From Stenotrophomonas maltophilia (GTDB lineage: Bacteria; Pseudomonadota; Gammaproteobacteria; Xanthomonadales; Xanthomonadaceae), in contig NZ_LT906480.1 of NCBI RefSeq assembly GCF_900186865.1, positions 186,001 to 250,000 of the forward strand: a stretch of 64,000 nt of DNA, in the 5' to 3' direction. The position numbers and the translations under genes were made by a program. This document shows, piece after piece, positions 27,983 through 37,914 of this stretch (position 1 is the stretch's first letter; each line of letters begins with the position of its first letter). Under the pieces are notes generated by a model, which was not told where the DNA came from, searched no databases, and saw only the letters and a list, made by a program, of their open reading frames with translations.

Positions 27983-30520
27983 ATGAATGGCGACAACGGA
28001 ACGTCGGCGCCGCACAACCAGCAACTGCGCGCCCTGCTGTTCACCGACCTGTGTGACTCGCTGCTGCTGGTCGAACGCATCGGCGATGTCGCTGCCGCCG
28101 AACTGTTCCAGGAACACGATCGCCTGGTGCTGGCACTGCAGCAGCGCTGGAACGGCCAGCTGATCGATCGCTCCGACGGGCTGTTCATGCTGTTCGAGCG
28201 CCCGATCGACGCGCTTGGCTTCGCATTGGATTACCAGCGTGGGCTGCAGCCGCTGGGGCAGAGACACGAGATCCATCTGCAGGCGCGGGCCGGTCTGCAT
28301 GTGGGCGATGTGCTGACCTGGGAGAACAGCGCCGAGGCAGTGCGGGCTGGCGCCAAGGCGATTGAAGTCGAAGGCCTGGCCAAGCCGACGGCGGCGCGCC
28401 TGATGCAGTTGGCACGTCCGGGCCAGATCCTGCTTTCGGCGGTGGCCGAATCCATCGTGCGTCGCTCCAGTGGGTCGCTGGGCGCGATGGCTGAAGGCCT
28501 GCAATGGCGGTCGTTCGGGCGATGGCGCTTCAAGGGCGTGAGCCAGCCAGCCGAAGTCTACGGCGTGCAGGCGGCGGGCATGCCCACCCCGGGGCGGCTG
28601 CGGCACACGGCCAAGGCCCGGCGTGATCTTCCGTTGTGGCGCCGTCCGCTGGCGATGGCGGCGCAGGCCGCCGTACTGCTGGCCGCAGTGCTTGGCGTCT
28701 GGTTGCTGACCCGGCCACAGCCGGCCATCGCGTTCGCCGAACGCGACTGGGTGGTGCTCGGCGGGCTGCATAACCTCACCGGCAATCGACTGCTCGATGA
28801 CGCCCTGGACCAGGCGTTCCGGATCAGTCTCGAGCAGTCCCGCTACGTCAACGTCGTCAGTGACGACCGCGTCAGCCGCACCCTTGAGATGATGCGGAAA
28901 CCGCCGGATCGCGGTGTCCGCGAACGTGGCGATGCCGCCGCTGTGGCGGTGCGCACGGGCGCCCGCCTGGTGTTCGTGCCATCGGCGACCGATGTCGGCG
29001 GCCGAACCCGCTTCAGCGTGGAGGTGGTCGAGCCGTCGACGCTGCGCACCCTGGCCGTGGTATCCGCCGATGCGAAGGCGGGTGCGGTACTGGCGGCGGT
29101 GGACGAAGTTTCGCGCCAGCTGCGCGATCGCCTGGGCGAAGAGCCCGCATTGATCCAGCGCGACAGCCAATCCCTGCCGGAGGTGACCACGGGCAGCATG
29201 GATGCGTTGCGTGCGTTTGCCTTGGGCCAGAAGCGCTACAGCCGAGGAGATTTCAACGGCGCGATGGCGTTCTTCGGACAGGCGATCGAGGTCGATCCTG
29301 AGTTCGCCCTGGCATGGCTGGGCCAAGCCCGCTGTCGCTTCGCCATGATGAATTACCGCGATGCCCGGCGTCTGCTGGCAGAGGCCGACCGTCGATCAGG
29401 GCACCTTACACCACGCGAGCGCCTGTACGTGCAGAACTGGGCGCTGCAGATCAGTGATCCGGATCGTGCCACCGATGGCTGGGCGCGCATGGCGGAGCTG
29501 TATCCGGATTACATGCCTGCAAGCTACAACGCCGGTCTGAATCTTTTCCACGAGAACCGCCTTGCCGAGGCCCTGGCGCTTTCCAGGCGTGTTGCACAAA
29601 GCAGGGTCGAGCTGCCTGAGATCGCGCAGGACCAGTACGGCCGCGCCTTGCTGGCCAGCGAGCGCTATGCAGAGGCTGACATCGCGTTCAGCCGTGCCGC
29701 CGGCAATGGTTGGGAAGGTGCATTGATGCGCCAGGCGACGGTGGCGGCAGCGCGTTCCGAGTTCGAGAAGGCCAATGCGCTGCTTGCGCGGATCGATCCA
29801 GGCAACTTCCATGCTGGCAATTTCGCTACCACGATTGCGCTTGACCAAGGCGATGTCGAGGGCGCCATCAAGCTCGCCGAACAGGGAAGGATGCTTGCCG
29901 GACAGCGCCAGGGCATGGATCGGTACAACTTCGACATGCCCCTGGCCGTCGCCTACATGATGGCCGGCAGAAGGTCGAAGGCGCTGATGGTGGCGCGCGT
30001 GGCCGCGACCGCGCCGTTCGCAGAGCTGAGCGGCGAACCCGCGGTGGAGGTAGTGGATCGCCTGGTTGCAGCACACGCGGCAGCCTTGCTGGCACTGAGA
30101 CTGGGCGATGCCGCACCGGCCAAGGCGGTCCAGGCCCGGATGAACGCGCTTCAGGATCTCCCTGACAGCAGCGTGTTGCGCCAGTACGTCACCCTGTTGG
30201 CCGGGCGGATGATGCAGCATGAGGGCCGGCCCCAGGCCGGGCTGGACCTGCTCGTACCGCTGCTGAAGAAGCAGCCACGCCTGCAGGTGCGGCTGGCAGT
30301 GCGTGACCTGGCGCTGGAGGCGGGCCTGAAGGATGTTGCCCAGGAGCAGACGCGTTGGCTGCGTGATCGCCCCGGATTTGCATATGCAGAAGCGCAATGC
30401 AGCTTCTGCCTGCAGGCGCTTAACGTAGTGGATGTGCGGAGGCTCATGGCGGCGCCGGCAATCGAGGCTGCCGACACCATGGCCTCGATGCCTCAGCGCA
30501 GCGTGCGCGGCGAGCCGTAA
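27983..30520 (+). CDS. Putative peptide-modification-system cyclase (class III cyclase plus TPR)
   Basis: This is an 845-residue protein. Residues 15-185 form a class III nucleotide cyclase domain, with both metal-binding Asp residues present (FTDL, Asp22; RSDGLF, Asp65). The Asn normally four residues before Arg in the NxAAR motif appears replaced (AKPTAARL), so activity may be altered. A membrane helix lies near 223-243 (AAQAAVLLAAVLGVWLL). The outer part resembles a FlgO/TolB-like region and then TPR repeats from about 405 to the end. From memory it matches a Xanthomonad family called putative peptide modification system cyclase, found with a small modified-peptide gene and a SagB-like dehydrogenase; both neighbours are present. 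Its exact role is unknown. Confidence 0.82.
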   Translation: MNGDNGTSAPHNQQLRALLFTDLCDSLLLVERIGDVAAAELFQEHDRLVLALQQRWNGQLIDRSDGLFMLFERPIDALGFALDYQRGLQPLGQRHEIHLQARAGLHVGDVLTWENSAEAVRAGAKAIEVEGLAKPTAARLMQLARPGQILLSAVAESIVRRSSGSLGAMAEGLQWRSFGRWRFKGVSQPAEVYGVQAAGMPTPGRLRHTAKARRDLPLWRRPLAMAAQAAVLLAAVLGVWLLTRPQPAIAFAERDWVVLGGLHNLTGNRLLDDALDQAFRISLEQSRYVNVVSDDRVSRTLEMMRKPPDRGVRERGDAAAVAVRTGARLVFVPSATDVGGRTRFSVEVVEPSTLRTLAVVSADAKAGAVLAAVDEVSRQLRDRLGEEPALIQRDSQSLPEVTTGSMDALRAFALGQKRYSRGDFNGAMAFFGQAIEVDPEFALAWLGQARCRFAMMNYRDARRLLAEADRRSGHLTPRERLYVQNWALQISDPDRATDGWARMAELYPDYMPASYNAGLNLFHENRLAEALALSRRVAQSRVELPEIAQDQYGRALLASERYAEADIAFSRAAGNGWEGALMRQATVAAARSEFEKANALLARIDPGNFHAGNFATTIALDQGDVEGAIKLAEQGRMLAGQRQGMDRYNFDMPLAVAYMMAGRRSKALMVARVAATAPFAELSGEPAVEVVDRLVAAHAAALLALRLGDAAPAKAVQARMNALQDLPDSSVLRQYVTLLAGRMMQHEGRPQAGLDLLVPLLKKQPRLQVRLAVRDLALEAGLKDVAQEQTRWLRDRPGFAYAEAQCSFCLQALNVVDVRRLMAAPAIEAADTMASMPQRSVRGEP

Positions 30521-30798
30521 CCGTCCTCAAGCATCGGCACGGAGTAGCCGGTACCACTGGTCAGCATGGCGATGATCTGCTCTTCGGCCTGTGCGATGAC
30601 GTCTTTCTCCGCCAGGCAGATGTTCTTGCAGCAATCCTGGACGAACTGCTGAAGGTCAGCCGGGTTGGATGGAACGTGCCCAGCCAGCAGTATCGCGGCG
30701 GCCGTGTCGGTGGCGAAGAGCTGGCGGAACGTGTCATCGGTGGCGAGGCGCTGAACCAGCGTCCTTGCGACCGGCAGCGAGAGCGTCAACGTGGGCAT
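30493..30798 (-). CDS. Putative RiPP-like precursor peptide (NHLP-type leader)
   Basis: This 101-residue peptide has a first half resembling nitrile-hydratase-like leader peptides: LVQRLATDDTFRQLFATD near residues 14-31 with an AAAILL helix. A middle segment contains CCKNIC (Cys56, Cys57, Cys61). The last 22 residues are rich in Gly, Ser, Thr and Tyr (SGTGYSVP...GYGSP) and are the likely core. Start 30798 has AGGA just upstream; 30810 would add four residues. The gene is convergent with the cyclase gene, overlapping its last 28 bases, and divergent from the SagB-type dehydrogenase gene. It fits the putative modified peptide family of Xanthomonads; modification has not been shown. Confidence 0.75.
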   Translation of the reverse strand: MPTLTLSLPVARTLVQRLATDDTFRQLFATDTAAAILLAGHVPSNPADLQQFVQDCCKNICLAEKDVIAQAEEQIIAMLTSGTGYSVPMLEDGYGSPRTLR

Positions 30799-30941
30799 TG
30801 TGTCCTGCATCCATGGAGTGTCGAGGGGCAGTGGTGATGTCGGCTTGGCAAAGCGGTTCTTGAGAGGGTAGAGCGGGAGACGTAAAGGAATCGGGTCGCG
30901 GTTCGATAACGTGGATTCACGATGAAGGAAGGGCTGATCCG
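30799..30941. promoter_or_regulatory. Divergent promoter region between precursor and dehydrogenase genes
   Basis: These 143 bases separate two divergent genes and must hold both start sites. AAGGAAGGG at about 30924-30932 is the ribosome site for the dehydrogenase. TTGAGA near 30867 could be a -35 element, but no clear -10 is seen. A short GTG-GATT-CAC inverted repeat lies near 30911-30920. No other small peptide gene is visible here. Confidence 0.5.
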
Positions 30942-32111
30942 ATGGATGTCAGGCGCTGCGCGATCGTAGTGGTACAGCCCACCGAGCAGATCCGGTTTGA
31001 GTTTGAGGGCCTGCTGCGCGGTGGTGATGGGCTGGTGCGCACGCTTGCCTGGGAGGCACTCGCCCCCCACCTGGACGGACCGGTGGTGCTGGACGCTGCG
31101 GCACAGGCACTGCTGGGAAGCCTGAGCCCAAGTGCATGGACCACGCTTGAGGCAGGGGAGGCCTGTTCACCCGCGATGGACCTGCTGATCGCCAGTGGCC
31201 TGGTGTTGACCCGCGGGCAGGATGACGATGTTGCCGCTCGTGACGAGCGGTTGCGTGCAACGCATTGGCATCCCCTGGCTGCGGTCATGCATGCCTTCTC
31301 ACGCTGGGAGGATGTTGACGCCGTTCGCAACATGCGTGAATCACAGATCGAAACGGCCTCGCAGATGCGCAGGACGTTGGGACCGCCGCCACCGCACGCT
31401 GCCGCTGCCGACGCTGGGTTGGTACCACTGCCGCCTCAGCAGTCCAACGATTTCGACGCACTGCTGGCGCGGCGCGTCACCTGCCGGAACTTCGATGTCA
31501 CCCGATCACTGCCGCTGCCCCTGCTGAGCCAGATGCTGCAACGGGCATTCGGCAGCAGCAGCTGCCAGCGCGAAGGCGATGATCTGGTGTTCCTGAAGAA
31601 GAACGTCCCTTCGGGCGGTGGACTGCATCCTGTCGAAGCCTACGTGCTGGTGCGCAATGTCGATGGACTTGCCGCGGGCATGTACCTCTATCGAGCGCAG
31701 GGCCACGGACTGATGCCGGTTGATTGCCCCGTGGCCATCGATCGCGACTTCGTGATGTCCATGGTCGGGCAGCAGCACTGGTTCGCGGATGCGCACGTGC
31801 TGGTGGTCCTGGCCCCGCGTTTCAACAGGACGTACTGGAAGTATCGCCAGCATGGGAAAAGCTATCGGGTTGTCGCGATGGAAGCGGGACATCTATCCCA
31901 GACGCTGTACCTGGCGGCCACGGATGCCGGCCTGGGAGCATTCATTACTGCAGCGATCAACGAAAAGCCCATCGAACGTGCCCTGGGCCTGGACACGATC
32001 AACGAGGGGGTACTCGCGGTCTGCGGTTTCGGATGGCGTGCATCACGGATGACGACCAGCGAACTGGACCCGGCAGGCGTGATCTGGAACCTTGAAGACC
32101 GCGCGGGCTGA
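30942..32111 (+). CDS. Putative peptide maturation dehydrogenase (SagB-type)
   Basis: This 389-residue protein has a C-terminal nitroreductase-like FMN domain from about residue 170. RRVTCRNFD, then VPSGGGLHPVEAYVLV and GLGAFITAAINEKPIERALGL, are typical of SagB dehydrogenases, which oxidise azoline rings to azoles in thiazole/oxazole-modified peptides. The first 150 residues have no recognised domain and may bind the peptide, as the N-terminal part of other SagB-related enzymes does. No YcaO cyclodehydratase gene is visible, so azoline oxidation is not implied. From memory it fits the family named putative peptide maturation dehydrogenase, partner of the neighbouring cyclase and precursor. 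Confidence 0.8.
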   Translation: MDVRRCAIVVVQPTEQIRFEFEGLLRGGDGLVRTLAWEALAPHLDGPVVLDAAAQALLGSLSPSAWTTLEAGEACSPAMDLLIASGLVLTRGQDDDVAARDERLRATHWHPLAAVMHAFSRWEDVDAVRNMRESQIETASQMRRTLGPPPPHAAAADAGLVPLPPQQSNDFDALLARRVTCRNFDVTRSLPLPLLSQMLQRAFGSSSCQREGDDLVFLKKNVPSGGGLHPVEAYVLVRNVDGLAAGMYLYRAQGHGLMPVDCPVAIDRDFVMSMVGQQHWFADAHVLVVLAPRFNRTYWKYRQHGKSYRVVAMEAGHLSQTLYLAATDAGLGAFITAAINEKPIERALGLDTINEGVLAVCGFGWRASRMTTSELDPAGVIWNLEDRAG

Positions 32112-32132
32112 CCCCGCGCGGCCTCTGCTGCA

Positions 32133-34148
32133 TCACGCCGCGTCGAAGTCCACCAGCACCGCGCCATCACCCACCTGGTCGCCGGCCTTGGCGCGATAGC
32201 CCTTCACCGTGCCATCGGCCGGTGCCTGCAGGGTGTGCTCCATCTTCATCGCTTCCAGCACCACCAGCGGCGTGCCGCGCTTGACCTCGGTACCGGCGGC
32301 GACCAGCGTGGCGACGATCCTGCCCGGCATCGGCGCCAGCAGGCTGCCGGCATCGGCCACGGCGTGGTCTGATTCGCCCACGGGATCATGCAGGGTGAAA
32401 CGGTGCTGGCCATCGGCGCCGAACAGATACAGCTGGTCACCGTCGCGCAGCAGCTGCAGAGTCCAGCGGCGCTCGCCCAGCTGTACCGCCAGCCCCTGTG
32501 CATCGGCCGTGCCGGTCACCCGCATCGGTGCCGCGTCATCGCATTGCACGCGCCAGCCACCGGCCTGCGTCCAGACCTTCAGCGTGTGCCGGCGCTCGCC
32601 CTGCTGCAGCGGCAGCACGCGCGGCGCAGACGCGCCGAGGCGCCAGCCGTCCTGTGCCTGCCATGGCGAATGCGGGTCACGGGCATCGGTGGTGGCTGCT
32701 GCGGTGCTGGCCACGGCGGCCACCGCTGCCAGCAGCCACAGTGCATCGTTGCTGTCGCCGACTACGCTCAATGCCGCCTGTTCGCGTTCGATCAGCGCGG
32801 TATCCAGCCTGGCGTGCGCGAACGAATCGGTATTCACCAGCCGGCGCAGGAAGCCGGCATTGGTGGTCACGCCTACCACCTGGCAGTCGGCCAGCGCCTG
32901 GCTCATGCGGCGCAGCGCGGCATCACGGTCCACGTCCCAGACGATCAGCTTGGCAATCATCGGGTCGTAGTACGGGGTGATGCTGTCGCCTTCCTCCACG
33001 CCGGTATCCACGCGCACATGGGCCGACGGGGCCGGCAGGCGCAGGCGGCGCAGAGTGCCGGTGGAGGGCAGGAAGCCACGGTCGGCATCTTCGGCATACA
33101 GGCGCGCTTCGATCGCGTGGCCGTGGATGGCCAGCTGCTCCTGGCGCAGCGGCAGCGGCTGGCCCGAGGCCACGCGCAGCTGCCATTCCACCAGGTCGGT
33201 ACCGGTGATGTACTCGGTGACCGGGTGCTCGACCTGCAGGCGGGTGTTCATTTCCATGAAGTAGAAATCGCCGTCCGGGCCGGCGATGAACTCCACCGTG
33301 CCCGCACCTTCATAGCCCACCGCGCGCGCGGCATCGACCGCCGCCTTGCCCATCGCAGCACGACGTTCCGCGCTCATGCCCGGGGCCGGCGCTTCTTCCA
33401 GCACCTTCTGGTGGCGGCGCTGCACCGAGCAGTCGCGCTCGAACAGGTAGACCGCGTCACCGTGGCTGTCGCCAAAAACCTGGATCTCGATATGGCGCGG
33501 GCGCTCGACATACTTCTCGACCAGAACGTGGTCGTTGCCGAACGCCGAGGCCGCCTCGCGCTGGCAGCTGGCCAGCGCATCGACGAAGTCCTCGCTGCGC
33601 TCGACCTTGCGCATGCCCTTGCCACCGCCACCGGCGCTGGCCTTGATCAGTACCGGGTAGCCGATGGCGTCGGCCTGCGTGCGTAGGAAGTCCGGTGCCT
33701 GCTGGTCGCCGTGGTAGCCCGGGGTCAGCGGTACACCGGCCTTGGCCATCAGCGCCTTGGCCGCGCTCTTGTCGCCCATCGCGCGGATGGCGCTGGCCGG
33801 CGGCCCGATGAAGGTGATGCCGGCGGCGGCGCAGGCATCGGCGAAGTCGGCATTCTCGGACAGGAAGCCGTAGCCGGGGTGGATGGCCTGCGCGCCGGTC
33901 GCGCGTGCCGCGTCGAGCAGCGCATCGCCGCGCAGGTAGCTCTCACGCGCGGCGGCCGGACCAATGCGGATGGCTTCGTCGGCCAGGCGCACGTGGCGCG
34001 CGTTGCGGTCGGCATCGGAATACACCGCCACGGTGGCGATGCCGAGGCGGCGGCAGGTGGCGATGACGCGACAGGCGATTTCGCCACGGTTGGCGATCAG
34101 GACTTTGGTGAACATGGCAACGGGCTTCATGGGAGCGTGCTCGGTCAT
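32133..34148 (-). CDS. liuD: Methylcrotonyl-CoA carboxylase, biotin-containing alpha subunit
   Basis: This is a 671-residue acyl-CoA carboxylase alpha subunit. The biotin carboxylase ATP-grasp domain fills the first 450 residues (LIANRGEIACRV, KASAGGGGKGMRKV, EMNTRLQVEHPVTE). A linker and a biotinyl domain with EAMKMEH near residue 640 follow, where the Lys is biotinylated. With the beta subunit upstream it carboxylates 3-methylcrotonyl-CoA in leucine breakdown; assignment rests on the isovaleryl-CoA dehydrogenase in the same operon. Starts at 34148, 34130 and 34116 are all possible; 34148 leaves an 8-base gap to the upstream gene. Confidence 0.93.
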   Translation of the reverse strand: MTEHAPMKPVAMFTKVLIANRGEIACRVIATCRRLGIATVAVYSDADRNARHVRLADEAIRIGPAAARESYLRGDALLDAARATGAQAIHPGYGFLSENADFADACAAAGITFIGPPASAIRAMGDKSAAKALMAKAGVPLTPGYHGDQQAPDFLRTQADAIGYPVLIKASAGGGGKGMRKVERSEDFVDALASCQREAASAFGNDHVLVEKYVERPRHIEIQVFGDSHGDAVYLFERDCSVQRRHQKVLEEAPAPGMSAERRAAMGKAAVDAARAVGYEGAGTVEFIAGPDGDFYFMEMNTRLQVEHPVTEYITGTDLVEWQLRVASGQPLPLRQEQLAIHGHAIEARLYAEDADRGFLPSTGTLRRLRLPAPSAHVRVDTGVEEGDSITPYYDPMIAKLIVWDVDRDAALRRMSQALADCQVVGVTTNAGFLRRLVNTDSFAHARLDTALIEREQAALSVVGDSNDALWLLAAVAAVASTAAATTDARDPHSPWQAQDGWRLGASAPRVLPLQQGERRHTLKVWTQAGGWRVQCDDAAPMRVTGTADAQGLAVQLGERRWTLQLLRDGDQLYLFGADGQHRFTLHDPVGESDHAVADAGSLLAPMPGRIVATLVAAGTEVKRGTPLVVLEAMKMEHTLQAPADGTVKGYRAKAGDQVGDGAVLVDFDAA

Positions 34149-34156
34149 GGCATGGA

Positions 34157-35767
<1,611 letters not shown>

Positions 35768-35777
35768 CGCGGTGGCC

Positions 35778-36941
35778 TTACAGGGTGCGCTGGAACAGTT
35801 CGCGGCCGATCAGCATGCGGCGGATCTCCGAGGTGCCGGCGCCGATTTCATACAGCTTGGCGTCGCGCCACAAGCGGCCGGTCGGGTATTCGTTGATGTA
35901 GCCGTTGCCGCCCAGGATCTGGATCGCCTGGCCGGTCAGCCAGGTGGCCTTCTCGGCGGCGTACAGGATGGCACCGGCGGCGTCCTGGCGGGTGGTGCGG
36001 CCCTGGTCGCAGGCGCGCGCCACGGCATAGACGTAGGCGCGGCAGGCGCCCAGGCCGACGTACATGTCGGCGATCTTGGCCTGGATCAGCTGGAAGCTGC
36101 CGATCGCCTCACCGAACTGGTGGCGCTCGTGCACATACGGCATCACCACGTCCATCGCCGCGGCCATCAGGCCCAGCGGGCCGCCGGACAGCACCACGCG
36201 CTCGTAGTCCAGGCCGGACATCAGCACGCGCACGCCACCGCCAACCTGGCCCAGCACGTTTTCTTCCGGCACTTCGCAGTCCTGGAACACCAGCTCGCAG
36301 GTGGGCGAGGAGCGCATGCCCAGCTTGTCCAGCTTCTGCGCGGTGGAAAAGCCCTTCATGCCCTTCTCGACCAGGAACGCGGTGATGCCCTTGGCGCCGG
36401 CGTCCATGTCGGTCTTGGCATAGACCACCAGCACGTCGGCATCCGGGCCGTTGGTGATCCACATCTTGTTGCCGTTGAGCACGTAGCGGTCACCGCGCTT
36501 GTCGGCGCGCAGCTTCATCGACACCACGTCTGAGCCGGCACCCGGCTCGCTCATCGCCAGCGCGCCGATCAGGCTGCCGTTGCACAGGCCCGGCAGGAAG
36601 CGCTGCTTCTGTTCTTCGTTGCCGTTCTTGCGCAGCTGGTTCACGCACAGGTTGGAGTGCGCGCCATAGGACAGGCCGATGCCGCCGGAGGCACGCGAGA
36701 TTTCTTCCATCGCCACCACGTGGGCCAGGTAGCCCATGGCGGTGCCGCCGTATGCTTCTTCCACGGTGAGGCCGAGCAGGCCCTGTTCGCCCAGCTTCGG
36801 CCACAGGGCCAGCGGGAACTGGTTGCTGGCATCGGCCTCGGCGGCCAGCGGTGCGACCTCGGCGGCGGCAAAATGGGCCACGCTCTGGCGCAGCAGGTCG
36901 ATGTCTTCGCCAAGGTCGAAGTTCAGGGATGGCACGTGCAT
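35778..36941 (-). CDS. liuA: Isovaleryl-CoA dehydrogenase
   Basis: This is a 387-residue acyl-CoA dehydrogenase that oxidises isovaleryl-CoA to 3-methylcrotonyl-CoA with FAD. Family blocks are [46 protein letters not shown] and [35 protein letters not shown]. The catalytic Glu in [12 protein letters not shown] (about residue 248) sits at the position used by isovaleryl-CoA dehydrogenases. The start at 36941 gives the family length; the frame extends to 37079 over the operator. It is the first gene of the liuABD operon. Confidence 0.96.
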   Translation of the reverse strand: MHVPSLNFDLGEDIDLLRQSVAHFAAAEVAPLAAEADASNQFPLALWPKLGEQGLLGLTVEEAYGGTAMGYLAHVVAMEEISRASGGIGLSYGAHSNLCVNQLRKNGNEEQKQRFLPGLCNGSLIGALAMSEPGAGSDVVSMKLRADKRGDRYVLNGNKMWITNGPDADVLVVYAKTDMDAGAKGITAFLVEKGMKGFSTAQKLDKLGMRSSPTCELVFQDCEVPEENVLGQVGGGVRVLMSGLDYERVVLSGGPLGLMAAAMDVVMPYVHERHQFGEAIGSFQLIQAKIADMYVGLGACRAYVYAVARACDQGRTTRQDAAGAILYAAEKATWLTGQAIQILGGNGYINEYPTGRLWRDAKLYEIGAGTSEIRRMLIGRELFQRTL

Positions 36942-37064
36942 TGTGGTGGCTCCACGACGGGATGGCAGGAAATGGACGCACCCGGCGGGGGAGCGGGCGG
37001 CGGTCTGCAGGACCGCCGCCCGCACGGGCGATTGGACCCAGCGTAGCGGGGTTCGGATAAGAAG

Positions 37065-37087
37065 TGAATACAAATTCAAAAATTGAA
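37065..37087. promoter_or_regulatory. Candidate TetR operator between liuA and its regulator
   Basis: TGAAT-ACAA-ATTCA (37065-37078) and TTCAA-AAA-TTGAA (37075-37087) are overlapping inverted repeats in an AT-rich island of an otherwise GC-rich region. They lie 15 bases before the TetR start and about 125 bases upstream of the liuA start. This is the probable shared promoter/operator. Confidence 0.55.
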
Positions 37088-37101
37088 ACCAGAATCAAAA
37101 C

Positions 37102-37710
37102 ATGGCCTACAAACGCTCTGCACTGATGGAAGAACGCCTGGCCGGGGCCCGTGAACGGATCCTGCTGGCCACCCGCGAGCTGGTCGCCACCGGCGGCTGG
37201 CGCAACGCCCCGGTGACCGCCGTGGCAACCCAGGCGGGGGTATCCACCGGCCTGATCTATCGCCATTTCCCGTCCAAGGCCGAGCTGTTCGTGGAGGTGC
37301 TCAACGCCGCGGTGGCCCACGAGGTGGCGATCATGGAACGCATCGCCAGCGGTCCAGAGGCGGCCAGCGAGCGGCTGCGGCTGGCGATCACCGCCTTCGT
37401 ACGCCGCGCCCTGGCCGGGCCGGGGCTGGCCCATGCCTTCATCGTCGAGCCGGTCGATCCGGACGTGGAGGCCGAACGCATGCGTGGCCGTCGTGCCTTT
37501 GGGGATGTCTTCCTGCGGCTGGTGGAGGAGGGCGTGGCCGCCGGTGAGCTGCCGGCGCAGGACGCGCATGTGGCCGCCGCCTGCCTGGTCGGCGCCTTCA
37601 CCGAGGCGATGGTCGGCCCGACCGCACCCAGCCGCGAAGCGCACCGCGACGAAGACGCGCTGGTGGATGCGATCTGCAGCTTCTGCCTGCGCGCGATCGG
37701 CGCCCGGTAA
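37102..37710 (+). CDS. TetR-family regulator of the liu operon
   Basis: This 202-residue TetR-type repressor has an N-terminal helix-turn-helix at about residues 30-60 (PVTAVATQAGVSTGLIYRHFPSKAELFVEVL). A helical ligand domain ends in a C-terminal TetR_C-like segment. It is divergent from liuABD across a 160-base gap with inverted repeats. TetR-type regulators of this operon (LiuQ) are known in Betaproteobacteria, while many Gammaproteobacteria use the MerR-type LiuR. The ligand is presumably an isovalerate-pathway CoA ester, inferred from context. Confidence 0.85.
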   Translation: MAYKRSALMEERLAGARERILLATRELVATGGWRNAPVTAVATQAGVSTGLIYRHFPSKAELFVEVLNAAVAHEVAIMERIASGPEAASERLRLAITAFVRRALAGPGLAHAFIVEPVDPDVEAERMRGRRAFGDVFLRLVEEGVAAGELPAQDAHVAAACLVGAFTEAMVGPTAPSREAHRDEDALVDAICSFCLRAIGAR

Positions 37711-37714
37711 CGTG

Positions 37715-37790
37715 GTAGAGCCGGCCGCTGGCCGGCTTCTGTTGCTGGGGTCAGATCCCTTCTGCGCCGCAAAAGGGATCTGACCCCAGC
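37715..37790. repeat. REP variant and a perfect 18-bp hairpin
   Basis: A GTAGAGCCGG variant of the SMAG REP lies at 37715-37737. At 37744-37790, GCTGGGGTCAGATCCCTT and its exact complement surround 11 bases. The core GGGGTC...GACCCC is shared with repeats at 8522-8560 and 55263-55301. It may terminate the TetR transcript. Confidence 0.85.
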
Positions 37791-37914
37791 CCCTGGCATG
37801 TTGCGCCGCACCAGCAGTGACGCCTGTTGTCGCACGCAAAGCGCGTTCTATACTCGGTCCATCACGCAGTCGCTCAGCCGTGGTCCAACGACTATCAGCC
37901 AGGGGTAACGAAGA

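Noticed and set aside
32133..34148. Assignment of the carboxylase genes as propionyl-CoA carboxylase
   Set aside because: The beta subunit blocks and the adjoining isovaleryl-CoA dehydrogenase fit methylcrotonyl-CoA carboxylase better.
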